Position numbers and translations under genes: made by a program. Shown here in pieces: positions 32,039 to 40,217 of a stretch of 64,000 bases of DNA (position 1 is its first letter; each line of letters starts with the position of its first letter). The notes under the pieces are model-generated. The model was not told the DNA's origin. It saw only the letters and a program-made list of their open reading frames with translations, and searched no databases. The stretch lies in assembly GCF_008180445.1 (NCBI RefSeq), contig NZ_VTER01000001.1:124001-188000 (forward strand), read 5' to 3'. This DNA is from Bacillus_AB infantis_B. GTDB taxonomy: Bacteria > Bacillota > Bacilli > Bacillales > Cytobacillaceae.

Positions 32039-32890
32039 TTGGCTGCTCAATCAACCGAACCTAAGAATTCATACAAAGACCTTTCCTCTGACTGCGAAAG
32101 CTGCTTCGGCCTCTGCTGCGTGGCTCTCCCGTTTGCAAAGTCTGCGGATTTTGCCTTAGATAAAAGCAGCGGTGCTCCCTGCCCGAATCTGCAGGATGAC
32201 TACCGGTGCAGGACGCATGAAACACTAAGAGAGAAAGGATTTAAAGGCTGCACTGTATACGAGTGTTTTGGAGCCGGGCAGAAGGTCTCTCAGCTCACTT
32301 TCGCAGGCAGAGACTGGCGTAGAAATCCTGAGGTGGCAACTGAGATGTTCAAGGTATTCCCAGTCATGCAGCAGCTCCATGAAATGCTTCTGTATTTGAC
32401 AGAGGCACTTAGCCTGAAAGAAACACTTGTTATTAAAAATGAACTGCAATCTGCCTTGGATACAACAAAGCTGCTGACACTGCTGGAGTCTAAGTCCATT
32501 CTGAACCTTGATGTCCATTCACACAGAATCATGGTCAGTGAATTGCTGAACAAAAGCAGTGAACTATATAGAAAAAATGTCCCTTACAATAGGTCCCCCA
32601 AGTTAATATCCAAATTGAAAAGAAGCAGTGATTTTATTGGTGCCTCTTTAAAAGGGGAAGATCTCAGAGGGGCCAGCCTGCGAGGGGCGCTATTGATTGC
32701 AGGAAATCTGCAGAATGCCGATTTGCGTAAATGCGATTTGCTTGGCGCTGATTTAAGGGATGCCAATATTGGCGGTGCAGACCTGAGAGGATGCCTTTTT
32801 TTGACGCAGGCACAAGTGAATGCTTCTATTGGAAACGTTTCGACTAGGCTGCCACCCGCCCTTAAGTTACCTGCCCATTGGAGCAGGTAA
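32039..32890 (+). CDS. Pentapeptide-repeat protein with Cys-rich head
   Basis: A 283-residue protein. The N terminus is Cys-rich (DCESCFGLCC, then PCPNL, YRCRTH, GCTVYEC), recalling the YkgJ/UPF0153 type metal- or Fe-S-binding domain. After a helical linker the C terminus has consecutive A(D/N)LxG pentapeptide repeats (GASLKGEDLRGASLRGA, ADLRKCDLLGADLRDAN). Pentapeptide repeats form right-handed beta-helices that can mimic DNA. TTG 32039 is favoured by AAGGAAG 8 nt upstream (GTG 32030 is too close). Function unknown. Confidence 0.75.
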   Translation: MAAQSTEPKNSYKDLSSDCESCFGLCCVALPFAKSADFALDKSSGAPCPNLQDDYRCRTHETLREKGFKGCTVYECFGAGQKVSQLTFAGRDWRRNPEVATEMFKVFPVMQQLHEMLLYLTEALSLKETLVIKNELQSALDTTKLLTLLESKSILNLDVHSHRIMVSELLNKSSELYRKNVPYNRSPKLISKLKRSSDFIGASLKGEDLRGASLRGALLIAGNLQNADLRKCDLLGADLRDANIGGADLRGCLFLTQAQVNASIGNVSTRLPPALKLPAHWSR

Positions 32891-32897
32891 CTTTTTG
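32864..32897 (+). terminator. Terminator
   Basis: AAGTTACCTGC / GCAGGTAACTT perfect 11-bp stem with an 8-nt loop and TTT; the stop codon lies in the stem. Confidence 0.85.
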
Positions 32898-32955
32898 CAC
32901 AAGATGCAAAGTAAGAAAATATCTATTCTGTTAACATAATAAATTTATAATAAAC

Positions 32956-32986
32956 AAAAAGGGAGATTCATTTTTGTGAATTTCCC
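32956..32986 (-). terminator. Terminator
   Basis: GGGAGATTCA / TGAATTTCCC stem with one mismatch, followed on the minus strand by TTTTT; overlaps the stop of the gene at 32986. Confidence 0.7.
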
Positions 32987-33363
32987 TATTGCCTGTATTC
33001 TGCATTATATGAATTTTCACCTGAATGGACTGAAAGCAGTGTATTGGCATAGCCTACAAGACGATTGACAATTTCATCGCAGACAGCGTACACAAACTTA
33101 TGCCTGCCTGCTATGCAAAGTGCCGGATCATCCCAAATAATCGTCGTATTGATGTTAAAATGCTTTGTATCGTATATATTGTAATGGATGATTGCCTTCC
33201 CTGCTGCTCCGCCCGTTTGCGGATCCTGGTATCCCGGCAGGAACACATACCATTCCTCAGCAGTAGGGGACCGGAAATTTTTTGTGAATGATAGTCCTGC
33301 TATTGCAGTGCTGACTTCTTTCTTAGTCTCTTCATCCATTGTATCGATTAGATTATTGTTCAA
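32986..33363 (-). CDS. Uncharacterised protein
   Basis: A 125-residue soluble protein, mixed alpha/beta, with no motif I recognise. It contains NTTIIWDDPALCIAGRH and a basic/aromatic C-terminal half. A TTG start at 33363 follows AAGGAAG by 5 nt; no in-frame ATG is better placed. It is followed by a terminator, and the small zinc-ribbon gene lies 30 bp upstream, perhaps on the same transcript. Confidence 0.6.
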   Translation of the reverse strand: MNNNLIDTMDEETKKEVSTAIAGLSFTKNFRSPTAEEWYVFLPGYQDPQTGGAAGKAIIHYNIYDTKHFNINTTIIWDDPALCIAGRHKFVYAVCDEIVNRLVGYANTLLSVHSGENSYNAEYRQ

Positions 33364-33393
33364 CCATTCTTCCTTCCTTCTATAACCAAATAA

Positions 33394-33552
33394 TCACTTT
33401 TGATGCCTGTGTGCCTTGCGGATGCATGAACGGCAAAAACCCATTTCGTCTTCATATGGAAACCAGGACTCACAGTTCAAGCATCTTTTATACAGCACCC
33501 GGTCAATCAGCAGATCATAGCCGTAATAGGTTTTCAGCTTTTCAATCCTCAT
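33394..33552 (-). CDS. Small zinc-ribbon protein (52 aa)
   Basis: A 52-residue protein with two CxxC pairs (RCLNCESWF near residue 24 and FCRSCIRK near 41), forming a likely treble-clef or zinc-ribbon knuckle. The ends are basic (MRIEKLK, RKAHRHQK), consistent with nucleic acid binding. ATG 33552 lies 7 nt from GGGAGG. That ribosome site is inside a 10-bp hairpin (33559-33599), so translation may be switched. It lies 70 bp behind the RNase J gene with no terminator between. Function unknown. Confidence 0.7.
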   Translation of the reverse strand: MRIEKLKTYYGYDLLIDRVLYKRCLNCESWFPYEDEMGFCRSCIRKAHRHQK

Positions 33553-33558
33553 GATTCA

Positions 33559-33599
33559 GCCTCCCTGCTTGAGCATATGGGCAATATATGCAGGGAGGC
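33559..33599 (-). other. Hairpin sequestering a ribosome-binding site
   Basis: GCCTCCCTGC and GCAGGGAGGC (33599-33590 and 33568-33559 on the minus strand) form a perfect 10-bp stem with a 21-nt loop. The second arm contains the GGGAGG of the zinc-ribbon gene, so the hairpin masks it. No T-tract, so it is not a terminator. Confidence 0.7.
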
Positions 33600-33622
33600 T
33601 GGGCAATGCAGCTTGGGCCTTT

Positions 33623-35290
33623 TTAAATCTCAATGATGATCGGCAGGATCATCGGCTTCCGTTTCGTTTCGGAGAATAAATATTGCCCGACTGCTCTCTT
33701 GATTTTCTGCTTGGTTGAATTTCTTTGGTAGTAATTTTCCTGCCTCAGATCATTCACTGTACTTTTGACAATACTGTTCACTTTTCTCAGCAGATCATCA
33801 GATTCGCGGGTATAGACAAAGCCCCGTGATATAGTATCAGGCCCTGAAACAATTTTCCTTTCCTTCTTGCTGAAGGTGAAAACGATGACAAGCATTCCGT
33901 CCTCTGACAGCTGCTTCCTGTCGCGGAGGACAACCTCGCCGACATCTCCAACACCCATTCCGTCAATAAGGGTATTGCCTGATGGCACCTCCCTGGTCTG
34001 GCGGGCTGTGCCATCTTCAATATCCACGACATCCCCGTTTTTCACAATAAATGTATGTCCCTCTTCTACACCTGCAGACTCAGCCAGCAGCCTGTGGTGA
34101 TGAAGCATCCGGTATTCTCCGTGTATAGGAATGAAATACTTAGGCTTCATCAGAGTGAGCATCAGTTTGAGATCCTCCTGGTAGCCGTGGCCTGAAACAT
34201 GCATTCCGGTTGAACTGCCAGAGCCGTATATGACATTTGCGCCAAGCATATAAAGATTGTCAATTATCTTGGTAACACCACGTTCATTCCCGGGTATAGG
34301 ACCTGCTGCAAGAATGACCGTATCTCCCGGCAGCACTTCGGCATCCCTGAAATTATTCGTGGACAGCCGGGCAAGAGCGGCCATTGGCTCCCCCTGGCTT
34401 CCTGTACACAAAATACACACCTTTTCAGGAGGCAGCGAATCGGTATCCGATCCCTGGATCAGCATGCCTTCAGGTATAGTCAGATAGCCTCGTTCCATTG
34501 CGACGCCTACTACATTGATCATGCTCCGGCCTAGAAGAGCCAGTTTGCGCCCCGTTTTGAAGCAGGCATCTGCCACCTGCTGGACCCTGTTCACATTAGA
34601 AGCAAAGGTGGAAATGATGACCTTCCTCTCCGCCTTAACGAAAGCCTCCAGAATATGGTCACCAACAATTCTTTCGGACGGAGAAAAACCGGTCCGCTCC
34701 GCATTTGTACTCTCAGAAAGAAGAGCCAGCACACCGCTTGTCCCTAATTCCGCCATCTTATGGATATCCGCATACTGCTCATTCATAGGGGTCAGGTCGA
34801 ATTTGAAATCGCCTGTATGGACGACCAATCCTTCCGGAGTTTGAAAAGCAATCCCGAGGCAGTCCGGAATGCTGTGGTTGACCTTGAAAAAGCTTGCCCT
34901 GATGCTGCCGAGTTCCAGAACAGTGTCAGAGTCAATCTGAATCAGTTCGGTATCAGCAAGAATCCCATGCTCCGTCAATTTCAGTTCAATCAGGCCCAGA
35001 GTAAACCTTGTTTCATAGACAGGGACATTCACCCTCTTCAGAAAATAGCCGATGCCTCCAATATGATCTTCATGCCCATGTGTAATGATCAAACCTTTTA
35101 TCTTTGATCTGTTTTCTTCAAGATAAGAAATATCAGGAATGATTAAATCTATGCCCATCAGGCTTTCATCAGGAAATTTCCCTCCGCAGTCGATGACTAT
35201 GATATCATCACCGGATTGCAGGACATACATATTCTTGCCGATTTCATTTACGCCGCCGAGGGCGAAAATAGACACCGCACCTTCGTTCAT
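33623..35290 (-). CDS. Ribonuclease J paralog
   Basis: A 555-residue metallo-beta-lactamase/beta-CASP ribonuclease. The metal-binding HGHEDH motif is at 71-76, followed by GIGYF; HTGDFKFD and HVSGHG contribute later ligands. RNase J combines endonuclease and 5'-3' exonuclease activity on mRNA. Bacillus has J1 (next to rpoY) and J2; here neither neighbour is present, so this is likely an additional paralog. ATG 35290 lies 8 nt from AGGAGG. It forms an operon with the 60-residue protein upstream. Confidence 0.85.
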   Translation of the reverse strand: MNEGAVSIFALGGVNEIGKNMYVLQSGDDIIVIDCGGKFPDESLMGIDLIIPDISYLEENRSKIKGLIITHGHEDHIGGIGYFLKRVNVPVYETRFTLGLIELKLTEHGILADTELIQIDSDTVLELGSIRASFFKVNHSIPDCLGIAFQTPEGLVVHTGDFKFDLTPMNEQYADIHKMAELGTSGVLALLSESTNAERTGFSPSERIVGDHILEAFVKAERKVIISTFASNVNRVQQVADACFKTGRKLALLGRSMINVVGVAMERGYLTIPEGMLIQGSDTDSLPPEKVCILCTGSQGEPMAALARLSTNNFRDAEVLPGDTVILAAGPIPGNERGVTKIIDNLYMLGANVIYGSGSSTGMHVSGHGYQEDLKLMLTLMKPKYFIPIHGEYRMLHHHRLLAESAGVEEGHTFIVKNGDVVDIEDGTARQTREVPSGNTLIDGMGVGDVGEVVLRDRKQLSEDGMLVIVFTFSKKERKIVSGPDTISRGFVYTRESDDLLRKVNSIVKSTVNDLRQENYYQRNSTKQKIKRAVGQYLFSETKRKPMILPIIIEI

Positions 35291-35316
35291 GCTCAAACCC
35301 TCCTATTCATTCAGCC

Positions 35317-35499
35317 CTAACTCGGCTGATTCCAGATTCTGTCCAGGTCCAATGGGACATACACCTTTTCTCCATTGATCTGCTTATGTACGATTGGCTG
35401 CTGGAAATAATGGTCCAAAGAGTATTCCTTTCCCTGATGCCTTGCTGTTATATTCTGCCCTAGCAGTTTTTCCAATCGGGTCTCTGATTGATGCATCAT
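35317..35499 (-). CDS. Small protein upstream of RNase J
   Basis: A 60-residue polar protein, possibly alpha/beta, with a basic H-x-QxK-x-Y region and an acidic Leu-Asp-Leu-Asp end. It is not the RNA polymerase epsilon subunit (RpoY) that adjoins rnjA in other Bacillus. The ATG follows GGGGGGCGC. It precedes the RNase J gene by 27 bp, so it is likely co-transcribed. Family not recognised. The 228-bp gap upstream (35500-35727) shows no gene. Confidence 0.6.
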   Translation of the reverse strand: MMHQSETRLEKLLGQNITARHQGKEYSLDHYFQQPIVHKQINGEKVYVPLDLDRIWNQPS

Positions 35500-35708
35500 G
35501 ATGCGCCCCCCTTGTCAAAACGTTTTACATCGTTAATATGACCTGAACATGCTGATATTATTTCCATACATCAGTAAAAAACATATGCAGTTAGAATCTG
35601 GACATACTGCAAATATTGTTTGGTCATTACACATAGTTTTTGAAAGCATCCCGTGTGTATTGGAACGCCTGCTTTTTACTATTATTATTCAGATTTTTTA
35701 TATCTCCT

Positions 35709-35740
35709 AAAAAAAAGGCTGCTCCAATTAGGAGCAGTCC
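35709..35740 (-). terminator. Terminator
   Basis: GGACTGCTCC / GGAGCAGCC stem with a 5-nt loop and a T8 tract on the minus strand; the gene's stop codon lies in the loop. Confidence 0.8.
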
Positions 35741-36171
35741 TCATTCATAATACTCACATTCCTTGTTTCACTTTGGTTATTCCGCCAAGTAAGCCAGCCG
35801 GCAATAACACCAGCCAATATATTGGCAGACATGTAAACTAAGTATTCTCCAAATAAATCTTCGTTTTCTTTAAATTCAGCCATGCTGGAAAAAACGATGA
35901 AGCCGACCAATATCCCCCAGCCTATTGCCCATTTAAACACATAAAGTGCCATACCTCTAGGCGCTTCTTTTTTCTGCCATATGAGCAGACGCTGCTTTCT
36001 GGTTATATGACGCTCTTTATAGACCAGCCAGGCTAGAATGGCCATTATTATGCCTGCTGTCAGCCGAATTGCAAAAGCAGCTGTACCCTGGTCAGCAGTG
36101 AAGGCTAAGAAGATCTTATAGAAAGATACGGACAATGAAAACAGAATCAATAAAATTTTAAAAAACATCAT
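35728..36171 (-). CDS. Uncharacterised four-TM membrane protein
   Basis: A 147-residue polytopic protein: four hydrophobic segments (about 2-22, 30-48, 75-95 and 110-128) with a positively charged loop ERHITRKQRLL between the second and third. The first ATG is too close to GGAGAG, so ATG 36171 (9 nt) is chosen. Divergent from the gene at 36268. Family not recognised. Confidence 0.6.
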   Translation of the reverse strand: MMFFKILLILFSLSVSFYKIFLAFTADQGTAAFAIRLTAGIIMAILAWLVYKERHITRKQRLLIWQKKEAPRGMALYVFKWAIGWGILVGFIVFSSMAEFKENEDLFGEYLVYMSANILAGVIAGWLTWRNNQSETRNVSIMNEDCS

Positions 36172-36267
36172 GTTCAGCATCTCTCCGGGAGTGGATTTAT
36201 TTGGCTGGGCAATATTAAGGAAAATTGTTTATAATGGCAATTGAATTCAATAACGGGAAGGTATCTT

Positions 36268-36693
36268 ATGTTATATCAAAAATTTCTTACTGCCATTGCA
36301 GTTTCTTTGATTTTTTCTCTATCTATATATCTGATAGGCTTTATAATAACAGGCCGGGAACCCCTGCTTGATACTTTGCTGGGACTTTTTCTTACCATTA
36401 TGTTTTCGCTTGCCGGCACCTTGTTTTACGGTCTGCCTGTTTCCCTGCTTGCTTCTGCTCCAGCCGCTCTTTTTAAAGGAAATATTGCACTGCAGACTTT
36501 ATTTTCAGTCTTCATTTATGGTGCTTTTACTTTTCTGGCCTTTTTATTGGCGGAAGAGAATCCACTGCTAAGGGGTTCAGTCATCACCTGTTCAATATTG
36601 TTTTTCCTGCTGGATATCCTGTTCGACACCAGAAAGCGGCGATGGATTTTTTCCGTTTGGTCACGGAAAAATAAGAGAGCTGCTGAAAAGTAA
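36268..36693 (+). CDS. Uncharacterised membrane protein
   Basis: A 141-residue protein with about four membrane helices and a basic C terminus (RKRRWIF, KNKRAAEK). ATG 36268 lies 6 nt from GGGAAGG; an upstream in-frame start has no RBS. Family not recognised. Confidence 0.6.
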   Translation: MLYQKFLTAIAVSLIFSLSIYLIGFIITGREPLLDTLLGLFLTIMFSLAGTLFYGLPVSLLASAPAALFKGNIALQTLFSVFIYGAFTFLAFLLAEENPLLRGSVITCSILFFLLDILFDTRKRRWIFSVWSRKNKRAAEK

Positions 36694-36726
36694 ATCCCGA
36701 TGCAGCATTCTTTTTATCATGAATTT

Positions 36727-36750
36727 AAAAGGCAGCTCAAAGCCGCCTTT
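36727..36750. terminator. Convergent-gene hairpin
   Basis: AAAGGC-A-GC / GC-C-GCCTTT imperfect stem between the gene ending 36693 and the convergent gene ending 36737. Confidence 0.45.
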
Positions 36751-37390
36751 CCTTCCCCTCCGCCTCAATCACAATATTAATGTAGCTTCCTTCTCCGCTA
36801 TCTGTATAATGGTCCATTCCCGAGACATCTATATCAGCTGTAAGTTCAATGAAACGCTCCTCATCTGGATCAAGATGTATGCTGAAAGGACCTGCCTTAT
36901 TCATAAGTGAAGCAAAAGGTATTTCAGTGTCGGGATAATCGCTAAACGATAGACGGAAATCAGCATTGCGGCTGCTATAGTTTTTTAAGGGTACTGTACA
37001 GGTTCCATGTAAGTGTTTCCTTTCTCCCATTTCAAAAGAGCAAGTACTCAATTCTTTTTCATACTTAACTGCGTATATCCCGCTTGCTGCTGTTCTTTGA
37101 TACATATCTGCCAGGAACGGCGGCACCAGGGAAACAGCCAGAATAGCTGCCAGAATGGCCCGGCCCTTAAACATATCCAATGACTTGGCCAGCAGATAAA
37201 AGCTTCCAAGGAGCAATATAAGGACTAAAATACCTGGCAAATGAATTCCGCTTTCCAAAGTGACCGGGATATTGAAAATGGTGAGTAAGCCCTCTCCGAG
37301 CGGATACTTATGAGGAAAGGGGAAATTCAAAACCATGACCGTACCCAGAAGGACGAGAGCCGCTGTATACATTCTCTTATTATTAATCAT
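36737..37390 (-). CDS. Uncharacterised membrane protein with exposed domain
   Basis: A 217-residue protein: three hydrophobic segments in the first 110 residues (about 8-25, 50-68, 75-95) and a soluble C-terminal half (SFEMGERKHLHGTC, then DIDVSGMDHYTDSG) resembling a beta-sandwich. A GGGGGTC precedes the ATG. Family not recognised. The 195-bp gap 37391-37585 shows no gene. Confidence 0.6.
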   Translation of the reverse strand: MINNKRMYTAALVLLGTVMVLNFPFPHKYPLGEGLLTIFNIPVTLESGIHLPGILVLILLLGSFYLLAKSLDMFKGRAILAAILAVSLVPPFLADMYQRTAASGIYAVKYEKELSTCSFEMGERKHLHGTCTVPLKNYSSRNADFRLSFSDYPDTEIPFASLMNKAGPFSIHLDPDEERFIELTADIDVSGMDHYTDSGEGSYINIVIEAEGKERRL

Positions 37391-37585
37391 AAATGACCCC
37401 CGCTGCGTTTATCATCTAATCTATATACGATTAAATAAGGAAAATGTTTCAATTCTGCCTTCTGTTTTCTCAGGCAGATGCCTGCCTCTTGAGAGATGGT
37501 TCAATGTGAAGGCTGTTATGCTTTGCCAGAGGTTTTGTTGACCGTTATTGATTAAGGCTTTACTAATCTATTTATGAGTACAATT

Positions 37586-38086
37586 TTAATACAAACTATT
37601 CCCCGCAGGATCTGCTGCATACTCCTCGAGCTTTTGTTCCTTAATAAGCTCCAGATTCCTTTTATTATGGGCGTATTCCAATATATGTTCCTTCATATTT
37701 GGATAAAGGATAATTTTGTGAAGCTCTGATAGCTTTACCCACCTGACTCCTGTTTGGTGCGGATCCGGATTATCCGGCATTTTAGCATGAGACCCTTCTT
37801 TTATTATGCATTCAAACATCAGACAGAGTGAGTGTGTCTCACCGAACCTGCCTTCAGCTGTATGCGGAGCATATTCATAAACAAATGCAAGCGGACCTGC
37901 TTCAACATCTATTGATGCCTCTTCCATTGCTTCCCTTCTGGCAGCTTCCTTGACCGTTTCTCCCGGTTCAGCGCCGCCTGCCGGCAGATTATAATGGAGG
38001 CCGTTTTCATCATTAAATTCAATCAGCAGGATTGAGTCATTTTCCATAATGACGGCTCCTGCCCTGACTCTTATATGGTGCGGCAT
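37586..38086 (-). CDS. Nudix hydrolase
   Basis: A 166-residue Nudix enzyme. The box is GGAEPGETVKEAARREAMEEASID, with the usual preceding VRAGAVIMENDSILLIEFN strand. ATG 38086 has AAGGGGG 6 nt upstream, unlike the in-frame start 23 codons earlier. The YNLPAG segment fits mRNA-decapping/ADP-ribose type members. Substrate unknown. Confidence 0.8.
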   Translation of the reverse strand: MPHHIRVRAGAVIMENDSILLIEFNDENGLHYNLPAGGAEPGETVKEAARREAMEEASIDVEAGPLAFVYEYAPHTAEGRFGETHSLCLMFECIIKEGSHAKMPDNPDPHQTGVRWVKLSELHKIILYPNMKEHILEYAHNKRNLELIKEQKLEEYAADPAGNSLY

Positions 38087-38257
38087 ATTTTTCCCCCTTG
38101 ATATAGGAATGACGATAATTCTTCTATTTCTTCTCCTGTAGAATGTATTCGACACGCTGCTGCAATAATCATGCTTGATTGGTGAGATTTGGCTTTTCTG
38201 ATTGAGTGTTTCCTATAGTGGATATAATGTTACTACTATTTGGGAGAGGCTTATCAT

Positions 38258-38770
38258 ATGTACCTTTTACTGGTTATTCTTGTCTATATCTTATTTGCGG
38301 TCTATCTGGTCGACTGGAAGCGCTGGAATGAATTTTATCCGACCATCCAGTATTTCATCATCTGCAATCTTTTATATAATTTCCTTTTCTATAATCATAC
38401 TCTTTGGAGTTATCATGCAGTAACGGTTGACTGGCTTAACCACACGCTGATTGAATTGGCTTTCACTTTTTTTGTACTGCCCGTTGTCTTAATGATTTAC
38501 CTCCGGTTTTATCCTAAAGGCAAAAAGAGTTTTGCTTATATAGCCATATGGATCGCTTACTTCACGGCTCTTGAATATGTCTTTTACAAAAAAGGGCTTT
38601 TTATCTACGAAAATGGCTGGAGTATCATATGGTCTGGAGTATTTAATATCATCCTTTTCACAATGATCAGGCTTCACAGCAAAAAACCAAAACTTGCATT
38701 AGCCTTATCCCTGCCTATAATCATCTTACTGCTATGCTTCTTTCACCCGGACTTAAAAGACTTAAAGTAA
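38258..38770 (+). CDS. CBO0543 family membrane protein
   Basis: A 170-residue protein with five membrane segments and conserved aromatic/acidic loops: VDWKRWNEFYPTIQYF, LWSYHAV and EYVFYKKGLFIYENGWS. These mark the CBO0543 family of spore-formers. ATG 38258 has GGGAGAGG upstream. A small TM peptide gene lies 17 bp downstream and is probably co-transcribed. Function unknown. Confidence 0.75.
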   Translation: MYLLLVILVYILFAVYLVDWKRWNEFYPTIQYFIICNLLYNFLFYNHTLWSYHAVTVDWLNHTLIELAFTFFVLPVVLMIYLRFYPKGKKSFAYIAIWIAYFTALEYVFYKKGLFIYENGWSIIWSGVFNIILFTMIRLHSKKPKLALALSLPIIILLLCFFHPDLKDLK

Positions 38771-38787
38771 AAATTGGGGTGCTAATG

Positions 38788-38880
38788 ATGGAACCAAACC
38801 CAATACCTACACCAGTTTTTCTGATTATGGTGATCTTCATCTACCTCTCCATGGCCATCTATCTCAACAGAAAAAAATAA
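38788..38880 (+). CDS. Single-TM 30-residue protein
   Basis: A 30-residue peptide with a proline-rich start, one hydrophobic stretch (about residues 9-24) and a basic Asn-Arg-Lys-Lys end, so probably a type-I small membrane protein. Second ATG (38788) lies 6 nt from GGGGTG. Behind the CBO0543 gene. No family assigned. Confidence 0.5.
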   Translation: MEPNPIPTPVFLIMVIFIYLSMAIYLNRKK

Positions 38881-38940
38881 CGTGCCAGGCACCTCAAATG
38901 GACACTTTGCTGTATTTTGTCTATAAAGAGTGCCTGACAC
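38881..38940. repeat. REP-like palindrome pair
   Basis: GTGCC-A-GGCAC at 38882-38892 and GTGCC-TGA-CAC at 38930-38940: each is a palindrome, and the pair can also fold on each other. The same palindrome occurs at 31983-31995. In Bacillaceae such elements resemble REP/BIME-type repeats moved by Y1 transposases. No transposase gene is in the window. Confidence 0.5.
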
Positions 38941-38947
38941 GGACTGT

Positions 38948-39334
38948 TTATAATCTTTTAGAAAGAATTATCCAAGATGTCCAGACAGCGATAATAATGA
39001 TTGAGAGAAGAAGTCGAACGACCTCCAATGACGTGAGTGCGAGAACTTCTGTTTGAATGAAGATATTCAAAATAACCAGACATAGAAGCGAAAATAAAAT
39101 GACATAATACAGCCCTTTTTGTTTAATCATCTTAACGCGTTCATCATTATTCTTGAATTGCGGTAACAAATAAGCAATGCTGCATCCCATAAATGCCAGC
39201 GCTCCCCAGTTGGAAAGCTCAATCAGATCCGTACTTCCAAAGCTGGATCCAGCCAAGAGCAGTACTAGCAGCCTTAAAAGAAAAATGCATACAAATAATC
39301 CGGCAAGCAGCATATAATTTCTTCTTGTTGCCAT
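38948..39334 (-). CDS. Uncharacterised four-TM membrane protein
   Basis: A 128-residue protein with four membrane segments and small loops; KNNDERVKMIKQK lies between segments 2 and 3. This layout resembles DUF2178-type proteins that accompany XRE regulators, though no regulator is adjacent. ATG 39334 is 6 nt from GGAGAG. A strong promoter with an operator lies at 39393-39421. Confidence 0.6.
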   Translation of the reverse strand: MATRRNYMLLAGLFVCIFLLRLLVLLLAGSSFGSTDLIELSNWGALAFMGCSIAYLLPQFKNNDERVKMIKQKGLYYVILFSLLCLVILNIFIQTEVLALTSLEVVRLLLSIIIIAVWTSWIILSKRL

Positions 39335-39392
39335 CACTTTCTCTCCTTCATCATTTATTTGAAGTTTTCTATATTTTTCCTCCAGTACAATA

Positions 39393-39421
39393 AGTGTATT
39401 GTAAAGGACACTTTACGTCAA
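39393..39421 (-). promoter_or_regulatory. Promoter with spacer operator
   Basis: TTGACG (39421-39416), a 17-bp spacer and TACACT (39398-39393). The spacer contains the perfect inverted repeat GTAAAG-TGTC-CTTTAC (39401-39416), placed where a repressor would exclude RNA polymerase. Confidence 0.65.
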
Positions 39422-39480
39422 GCTTCCTTTACAATGTTATCCTGCACCACCAATACATCTTTTTCGGTTTCCTCCAATGC

Positions 39481-40035
39481 CTAAAAATACCTCACATAAA
39501 TCAGAAAATCCGTCCATTCTCCATTTTCAAAGGCGAACTTCTTTCGTGTGCCTTCATAATGGAAGCCGCTTCTTTCGGCAAGGGATATGGATGGGCGGTT
39601 ATCGGTGTTGATATGCAGCTCAAGGCGGTGGAAGCCGAGTTTTTCATGAAATATCTCAGCTGCCACAGACACCGCTTCTGTAGCATAGCCTTTTTTCCAG
39701 AATTGGTTATGAAGGGAATAGCCCATCATTCCCCACTGATAATCCATTCTCAGGATAGTGAACAGCTCAACTTTACCAACATTAAGGCCATCTTTTTTCC
39801 TGAATATGCCAAGGTTTGTCATCTGGTCCTTCATGGCTGCTTCTGCAAAACCTATGATCCATTTCTCAAACCATTCTCTAGTGTTATGCTCCATAGTGAT
39901 TGGCCTTCCTTCATCATACTTATATAATGAAGGGCTTCTGTCCGAGAATCCCTTATACCAATTTTCATAATCAGAAAGCTCGAATGGGCGTATGACTAAT
40001 CTTTCTGTCTCGATAGATGCTATTTGCAAATCCAT
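39481..40035 (-). CDS. GNAT, RimJ/RimL-type acetyltransferase
   Basis: A 184-residue GNAT protein: ETERLVIRPFELSDYENW opening, motif A MMGYSLHNQFWKKGYATEAV and the RimJ/L-type ELHINTDNRPSISLAERSGF. ATG 40035 has GGGGAG 7 nt upstream. Substrate unknown. Upstream is a 600-bp gene-free stretch with repeats. Confidence 0.85.
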   Translation of the reverse strand: MDLQIASIETERLVIRPFELSDYENWYKGFSDRSPSLYKYDEGRPITMEHNTREWFEKWIIGFAEAAMKDQMTNLGIFRKKDGLNVGKVELFTILRMDYQWGMMGYSLHNQFWKKGYATEAVSVAAEIFHEKLGFHRLELHINTDNRPSISLAERSGFHYEGTRKKFAFENGEWTDFLIYVRYF

Positions 40036-40217
40036 TGCTTATCTCCCCTTTCATCCCTTCCACTTCAATGAAAGATTGGAAGAATCCTTCTTTTCTGCTG
40101 GCTCTATTCGCTTAAAATGGTGCTATCTTTTTAAGAAGTTAGGAGACAAATGCTGCTCATCCTCTCAACATTCAAACAGCATAACCGTCAATCAGAGTGA
40201 GGGAATCTATGACAGGG

